Position numbers and translations under genes: made by a program
Notes under the pieces: model-generated
Databases searched by the model: none
Seen by the model: only the letters and a program-made list of their open reading frames with translations
What the model was told of the DNA's origin: nothing
Origin: Vespa crabro
Lineage: Eukaryota; Arthropoda; Insecta; Hymenoptera; Vespidae
NCBI RefSeq assembly: GCF_910589235.1
Contig: NC_060955.1
Location: 17,464,758 to 17,528,757 of the forward strand
Reading direction: 5' to 3'
Length of the DNA: 64,000 bases
Shown here: positions 54,727 through 63,028 of the stretch, in pieces
Numbering within the stretch: position 1 is the stretch's first letter
Layout: each line of letters opens with the position of its first letter

Positions 54727-54978
54727 CATGTATACACATATATACATATATACAAACATATATATATATTCCCAGAATTAATTGTAATGTAATATCGTAA
54801 TTAATCAACTTCTTGCTACTCTTTATTATTGGAATAATTTCGTTTGCAATTTTTTAGAGAGAATATATTGTTAAAATTTGTACAGTACTGCGATGACGTC
54901 ATTTAGGATTTTTTAAAAAATTTTTAATTTGATTTAAATTTGTTGAAGTGATGTGAGTGTAAAGAAAGAAAGAGGGAA

Positions 54979-55022
<44 letters not shown>

Positions 55023-58000
55023 AGTGGTGTACCAATGAAACTCGTGGTAATTAAATATGCACCGTATAACTAATCGCTTTTGTAATTAGCAATTAAGTGA
55101 AGATCCAACGTGAACGACTTTTTCCAACGGAAATTACTTGAAATTTAATCAACGTTCACTCTTTCCCTCTCTCTTCCTCTCTCTTACACGTGAGTGGACA
55201 TATTCCAAAGGAATTCGTTTCATTTCGCAAATTCGTCAAAAATCTTTGATTTATCAAACAAATAGAATAATTCGGCGTATATATATACAATCGAAAAGTA
55301 TGCTTCGATGTCTTAATTAATCATCATAGCGATCAAATTTGGAGTCTAAAGAAGTTTTAAGTTAGGAAATAATTTTAAATAAATTTATAAATATAACATA
55401 CGCAAATCAACATTTTTTTTTCCCTCGATTAAAATTCGTCTTCGAATTTTCATTTTCTTTTACAAATTATTCAAATCATATGTTCGAAATGTTTTTATTA
55501 GCACATTTTTTATTAGTATATCTTTTATTGCAAAAGTTGTGATTATTTTTAGAACAGACGATAAAAAAAGTTTACAACGTATGTTGGTAGGAGGTATTTT
55601 ATGATGTAAAAAATATGCATAGGAAACAGTATTCGTGCTTGGTTCATTGTACGTTTCAACAATGCGCTTAGATGACAGTAGTGAGTGGATTTATTATGAA
55701 AGAACTAGGTTCTCCGTTGTTGCCACGTGAAATTGTGGAATTCCTCTAAAGAAAATTATTACTTGAGTAAAATATTACTATCGTTACGTACGTTCATATC
55801 TACATACATATATTTTGCACGCGTATTGTCGTGAATTAAAGTAAAAAATGTGTTTTTATTTTTTTTCGGATAATTTCGGAAAAAGAAACACTGTTGACGA
55901 CTGATTTGAGGACATTGTATACATTTCACTGTACAGCATTTGAGAAGAATAAGTCACGAAAGTGGGTGGGCGGGAGAACCATCGAGACCAGAGCTGGTAC
56001 TACCTGCAACAACTACAACAAAAGTAACAAAAGTAACGTTGAGGCAAGTTTGAAGAATGTCCCTCTTCAATGTCGCAATCAGGCTTTTAAAAGCCATGTG
56101 GCATTGCCGTTGTCGTTGCTGGCTTTTAGCGTGATACGCTCGTTGAAAAATGGGTAGCCATTGAACGAGAGCCACCTCCAAAAGTGCGTTTTAATGCACG
56201 ATGTGGAATGTGAGATGGTCGTGAGTCGATCAACCGAAGGAAAAGGCAAAAAAAAAAGTAGAGGAAGAAATAAAAATTGAACCGTCTTCGAAAAGATAAT
56301 TCTCCGAAAAATTCTGCATTATAAGTTGCATACGTGAGAAAATTATGGACAATCGATCTATAGTTGGGAATGTTTAATTAATGGTGACTCGTTTATTAAT
56401 ATTTCATTTAGTTATATATAATATATAAATTGTCATAATTAAAATTTTTGAAAGAACTCCGTATACATATGTGTTTGTGTATGGTCATGTATAAAAATAA
56501 TTTTTTTTCTATACACAATAAAAATTTTTGGAGGATTAACTGTATTCTATTTTTATACCTTATATATATATATATATTTATTTATTTATTTATTTATTTA
56601 TTTATATATTTTTTCTTCCTTTTATTTTATGCCACTTGTAATATTTGAATTATGACTAAAATTTGATAGAACAATAAACTATGTACCAATGGAAGGATTT
56701 TACTCATCGCAAATAATACAGTAGTTAAACTATCCATTCGAGTTTTAAAGAGCTCAGGTAGAATATAATAGGCGGTATTATAAAGGATTAGAGTGATATG
56801 TACTTACTAAGAGTCTGATTTTGCAAATCTTGAAACAAGTGAAGAGAAAGAGAGAAAAAGAGAGAAAGTGAGAAAGAGGGAGAGAGAGAGAGAGGGAGAG
56901 AGAGAGAGAGGGAGAGAGAGAGAAAGAAATAGGAAGAATGAAAAGAAAACAAGTCCATGGGAGAACCGCAAAATCGTTTTTGGTTTATCCTTTAAAGAAT
57001 GAACATGTTTCGAAGTTAGATCAAACAATTGACAGTGATACTACCGCAATAATATCAAGTACACCAAGGCGTTTATGTTATCGAAATCTATGGATAAACC
57101 ATATTGTTAATTATTTAATATTCCTTTATTAAAACATATCATTTTTATCTTATCGTTATAATTTTAAAAACGAAGTAAACTATTTCAATTTCTTATTTCC
57201 TGTGGAACTTTTAACACGTGATGCGATCGAGACGATGACAAAGAAGTTAACTAAAAAAAAAAAAAAAGAGTTAAAAGAAACAAAGAAAGGATCATTAAGA
57301 ACACGCCCTAATGCTACTGTTTTTGCGGAAGTCAAATGAAATTATTGGCCAGGTCCAGATTTCCGTATGTAAAGAGACCGTGTGTATCCGCAAATACTAA
57401 TATTGAATCTACGAGAAGGGTCGTGTATGTTTACTAATCCTTCGAGATTTCATTAATACTAGATACCCCATTTACACGTTAATTGAGCTCACTTCATCGT
57501 AAAGAGCTAGAGCCGTTAGAGTGTTACATATAATTTCAGTTGGAACTGATTCTACATTGACGTATATAAATTTAACTTGTCCTATAATATTCTTTATTAT
57601 CCTAAATAGTCGTCCTTAGATAAAATTGATATATTGTTAATAATCGATTTATAAAATAGTAAATGTACAAATATTTATATTTATTTATTATAAATAAGCG
57701 AAAGCTGTGCGCAAGAGCGCATGCACAATAACGATTGCAATACACCAATATCGTTAAAAGCATACCGCAACGTAATATTCAGGGACAATGTTTGTATCGA
57801 ATATCGATCGAGATTGGCTTCGTTGTATGCAAATTCGTTGGATTAGCTTCGCTGCAGTGAAATATTTTAGTAGTTCGGTAATTTCGGGGATAATTACACC
57901 ACGGCCTTTCCCATTTTAATCGGTACTATGCATTCCTTCCAATCTTTATTCTGATTGTTTCCTTTTTCTCTACGAACTGTCGATAGGCCCGGATTGTATG

Positions 58001-61000
58001 TTTGGAACAGAAGATACGCAATTCGAATTGGGATCGTGCAAATTGCATTGGGAATTCCCAGCTGCGTTGGATAATCATGATGTTATTTTCATGAAGGTTA
58101 AATCAGATTTAATTGAGAATGCAAACCGCCGAAGTGAAAAAGAAGTGTTATAGGCGGACGATAATTACTTTAAAAAATACTTTATCCATATTGAAGAAAA
58201 AAATAAAAAAAGAAAAAGGAAAAATATAAATGCTTATATTAATTACCTCAAATTGTTATTATGAATTTCGTAGATTCTTACATTTTAATAGATATTTCGT
58301 ATTTTATGTTTCAGGCCGAAATATGGAGCGTATTTATTGCGATTTTAAGGAAAAGCGTTCGGAATTTACAGGCATGTACAGATGTAAGTCTTATAGAACA
58401 CGTGCTGCATCGATTATCGCGAGCGGAGACTGTTGTTGCAGGTAAATTAGATGCTTTTTCTTCATTCTATAAATATTACGCAAATTTTCTTTATGACTCG
58501 CAAATGACATTGAAATATAACGCGTAGTATTACGATTTAGATATTAGATTTTATAACGCAAGAGATTTTATGCGGTTAATAATGTCGCGTATATCTTAAT
58601 AAAATTTTTAATTTCTTAACCTTCTTTTGCAGATTTATTGATCGATATGCTCGGAGTATTAGCGAGCTACAGTATCACCGTAAAGGAGCTGAAACTTCTC
58701 TTCGGTGCCATGAAAGCGGTTAAAGGGAAATGGGTAAATTATTAAAAATTTTAATTAAGACTTTTAAAGTAAAATTAATTGAAAGTGTCTTTTGTAAAGA
58801 ATAAAAAAGAAAATCAAAGTATTTCGTCAAAGATATATATTTTTCTTTTCTTTTTTATGGTGTCTTCTACAGTTTTATAAAATTATATTTTCGTTTTACA
58901 GCCGCGACATTCGGCGAAACTCTTGAATGTACTTCGTCAAATGCCGCAACGAAACGGGCCCGATGTATTTTTCAGTTTTCCTGGTAGGAAAGGATCGGTA
59001 AGTGAATCTTGATTTTTAGTTTTCTCTGTCGCAGACAAAGTAATATAAATACTCGCGTCACACAGACATGTGTCCTTTAGCAGAATGATTCCTTTTTACC
59101 TTTAAAACTTCATCGAAGATATTATTCGATTCTAAACTCTATCAAACTTCGGATAAGAGAATTCACGTTGTTTCGTGAAACTCCCGTTTCAACTAACGTC
59201 GTTTAAATTCGATATAGTATCGATCCCTTCTAACCACAGCGCGAGATCTTAAAGACGAAGCCTTGTATTGAATCTCTCAAGAATCCTGAGAATCGAGATT
59301 AAACCGTATCGCTATAACGAGGTATTATCGATTATCGTACATTCAGCAATCAACTCATATAGTTACGATTACATGACACGTCCGTTATGTTCTATTAATT
59401 ACTCGATCATTAAAAGACAAAAAAGATAAAAAAAAAGTTTTAATTAATTTAATCCCCAATAGGTAATTGCGTTGATACGTTCGAATGAAAAATATAATAT
59501 CTATAACGTAAAATATGATATTTAGATAGAGATATGAAGATATATTGTTATCGAAAGAACATATTTAATGAAGTATTTATAAAATCAGTATCCCTAAAAT
59601 ATTTTCATTGTCGTATCGTTCAGTATATTATTTGGACAAATTGAAGAAGATTCGTACGGGGAAAAGTAACCATCGTTGTCTAATACAATAACAAATTTGA
59701 CGTGAAGTTTGCAAAGTTGTGAAACACGGCTTGTCAATTAGACCCCGATAACAATGTTTGACGATGCCCCATGGCTACAGGGGAGGATTAACCGTTCATC
59801 GTAAGTGGAACGTGTTTGCCTCGATAGTGGACCTAAGTGATGCACGGTTATTAGTAACAATTGCAACATTTATTCCTTTCTGTATTAATATTCAATTTAA
59901 CTTTCAACAATTATTCCTATTTGTGCTTTCAATTTTTCTTTTCTTTTCCTTTTTTTTTTTTCTTTTTTTTTTTTTTTAATAATATCTATCAATAAAATTC
60001 ATATCGAATATCACAATCGTTTTATTATACGATTGTATAATCGAACAAAAAACGGTGTTAATAATAAGTTTCATGAAAAAATAAAAATACTTTAGAACTT
60101 TTGCAATCTCACGAAAAAAAAGAGTGGTAGAAAGAAATGATTCTGTGGAAAGAAATAATAGCGAGTTATAAACACAACTTCTTTCTTTCTTTTTTTTTTT
60201 TTCTACAGGCAATAGTATTACCTCCACTAGCAAGGTGGCCTCACGAGAACGGGTTCACATTTACCACGTGGTTTCGTCTGGACCCCATCAACTCGGTTAA
60301 TATCGAACGAGAAAAGCCGTACCTCTACTGGCAAGTGCTCTTCCATCAAGTACTTTTACAAGAACACCCTCTTGAGTTGAAGCAACCTGCTGCCCTTACG
60401 GAAACCAAACCTCCGTGCCCTTAATACGGCCTTTTTAAAATTGAAATAAAAATTAAGAAAAGGGAAAAAGAAAGAAAATAAAAAAAAAAAATTAAAAAAA
60501 AAGAAGAAGAAAAAAATTCGACCTATTATTGTTACAGGACAAAATTTTACACGGCACGCTTTATGAATTTCATTAAATCGCCGTTTTCCTTTTTGCATTC
60601 GATAAACATTGAGAGAGGAAAAATAAAAGAAAGTTTTGCGATTGCGAAAAAATTTTTTAAATCGAAACTTTCTTCGCCTTGAGGGCACGTTGATATATAC
60701 ATATATATATATATATTTTTTTTTGTCACTACTCGTTCAGTATGTCACACAGATAGATACTTTTTTACTTTTTGTTAATTGGGTTTCGCGGTAATGTCAG
60801 AGCGCGAATTTAAAATCATGGAAATAGTGAAAAAAACCAGCACGAATTTGGAAACAAAGGGTCGGTATAAAAACCAAATAAAATATTTGACCAGGAATCA
60901 CTCTTTATTTTTTTTATGTTTTTTCTCTTTTGACAACAATTTTTCTATAATTATTGACTATTATTTTTGTACTTTTTCTTTTGCAGTTTTAAGACTAGTA

Positions 61001-62494
61001 AAGGAGTAGGATACTCTGCGCATTTCGTAGGCAATTGCTTAGTCCTCACGTCTATGAAAGTGAAGGGCAAGGGCTTCCAGCACTGTGTCAAATATGAATT
61101 TCAACCGCGAAAGGTATATGTAATATATATTTTTTCGTCGTACAAATTGTTTTTTGTTTTTTTTTCCTTTCTTTTTTTTCTAATTCATGCACTTACTAAA
61201 CGTATTAAAAAGAAAAGAAAAAAAAAAAGAGAAAGAAAAAACACTGGTAGAGTCATTGCTGATTAAATATTTTTACAGTGGTATATGATCGCCGTAGTGT
61301 ACATATATAATAGATGGACCAAAAGTGAAATTAAGTGTTTGGTCAATGGTCAATTGGCTTCGAGTACGGAAATGGCATGGTTTGTGTCGACGAACGACGT
61401 AAGTATCCTTCAGTTAAATGCATTTCATATTTTCACGAGATTAATTATGCCGATTAAAAACACATAGCTGTCGTATATAGAAAAAAGTCGTAAAATTGTA
61501 AAAAAATCTTTTTTCGTCGGAAAATCAAATGAACGATTGTAAGAGTATAATTGTCCGATTGTTAAGATATATTGTAGGTATCGTAACGCGTTAAATTTCA
61601 TTTATTTCTGTTCGGTTTGATTAATATACTTTCCCCATGTATTTAATTAATCGGACGGATAAATTCACTTGTGAAATTTTGGACTGTTCAATCGGTTTTT
61701 CATTATCGATATTACATTTATTATAAAAAGATAGTACGAAATCAAACAGAAAGGATCGTTTTCGATCAGGATAATATTACCTTACATGTATACTGTACAC
61801 GTATATACGTTCGAAAACTTTGTTCGTAGCCATTCGACAAATGTTATATCGGAGCTACACCAGAATTGGATGAGGAACGAGTATTCTGTGGTCAAATGAG
61901 CGCGATATATCTATTTAGTGAGGCACTGACAACTCATCAGATATGCGCTATGCACAGACTAGGACCTGGATATAAGGTACGTTATTTAAATATTATTGAT
62001 TCATATTAGCATATTAATTCTTTATATAAAGTCCTCTTTTACCTTCTTTCTTTTTTTTTCTTCTTTTTCTTCTTCGATTCCTATCGACAGAGTCAGTTTC
62101 GTTTTGACAACGAGTGTTACCTGAATCTGCCAGACAATCACAAAAGGGTGAGTGATGAGCAGGAGCTCACGAGCATGGTGGACCAAAGTATGCAAACTGT
62201 AAGCATTTTGTTTTTATTTTCGCCCACCGTTTATATTTCATTTTGCACTCTCTTATGAACTATTCCATTTATATACTGCGTACTCGAGTCCGAGGTAATT
62301 AAATGAAATTTAAAAAGAAATTATGTTTCCTCGTTTCTATTGAAACGACGGTGTTCGCTTATGTGGAATATATTTCTTCGATATTTCTTAGTATACATCA
62401 CTTTTCCACTTTTATGTATCTTGTTTACATTTTCTTTTTTGTAATCTTTTTGCTTCGTACTCTTTTAGATATGGTAATTAATTTTTTATGTTTT

Positions 62495-62541
<47 letters not shown>

Positions 62542-62977
62542 TTACGTGTTATTCGATATTATATACCTCCTTTTAGATATGGTAATCCATTTTTAATTTT
62601 TTTTATTTATTTATTTATTACATGTTATTCGATATTACATTCCTCCTTTTATTTCCCTCATTGTATTACTCCGTAGATGTATTATTGTTAATATAATTTG
62701 ATTCCTCTTTGAGATGCAATATTATGACTTCACTTAATTATTGAACGTAATTTTGTTGGGTCTTCAACGTTTTCTATCTCTTTTTTTATTTTTCTCTTCC
62801 TTTTTCTTTTTTTTTTTTGCAATGTAGAGTATGCAATTTTTTGCGCATGCTAGTTTCGTTATCCGAACGTGTTCCAATCGATTTTAATTTCCTATCATCG
62901 TTCGACGGATAAATCTACAAATCGTGAAGATATTATTATACAAATATATATATATTATACAAATATATATATATTAT

Positions 62978-63028
<51 letters not shown>

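Larger units (their letters stand above)
20602..58314 (+). other. rg: 37.7 kb phase-0 intron of neurobeachin
   Basis: Donor GTATAT at 20602, acceptor TTTATGTTTCAG ending 58314. The joined reading PPNLQ|AEIWS matches the family across this junction, so no coding exon of the family appears to be missing between A and B. The content is repeats and AT-rich filler, with a few complex islands listed separately. No nested gene could be supported on either strand. Confidence 0.9.

Noticed and set aside
59781..59800. Possible 20-nt micro-exon (TACAG|20 nt|GTAAGT) between exons D and E
   Set aside because: Twenty nt breaks the frame and gives a stop at once in exon E. The family needs no residues here, and the upstream pyrimidine tract is poor.
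60329..60424. Reading exon E simply through to its TAA as the main coding end
   Set aside because: Exons F-L continue the family in perfect frame, so termination here could only be a minor isoform (reported as a finding).
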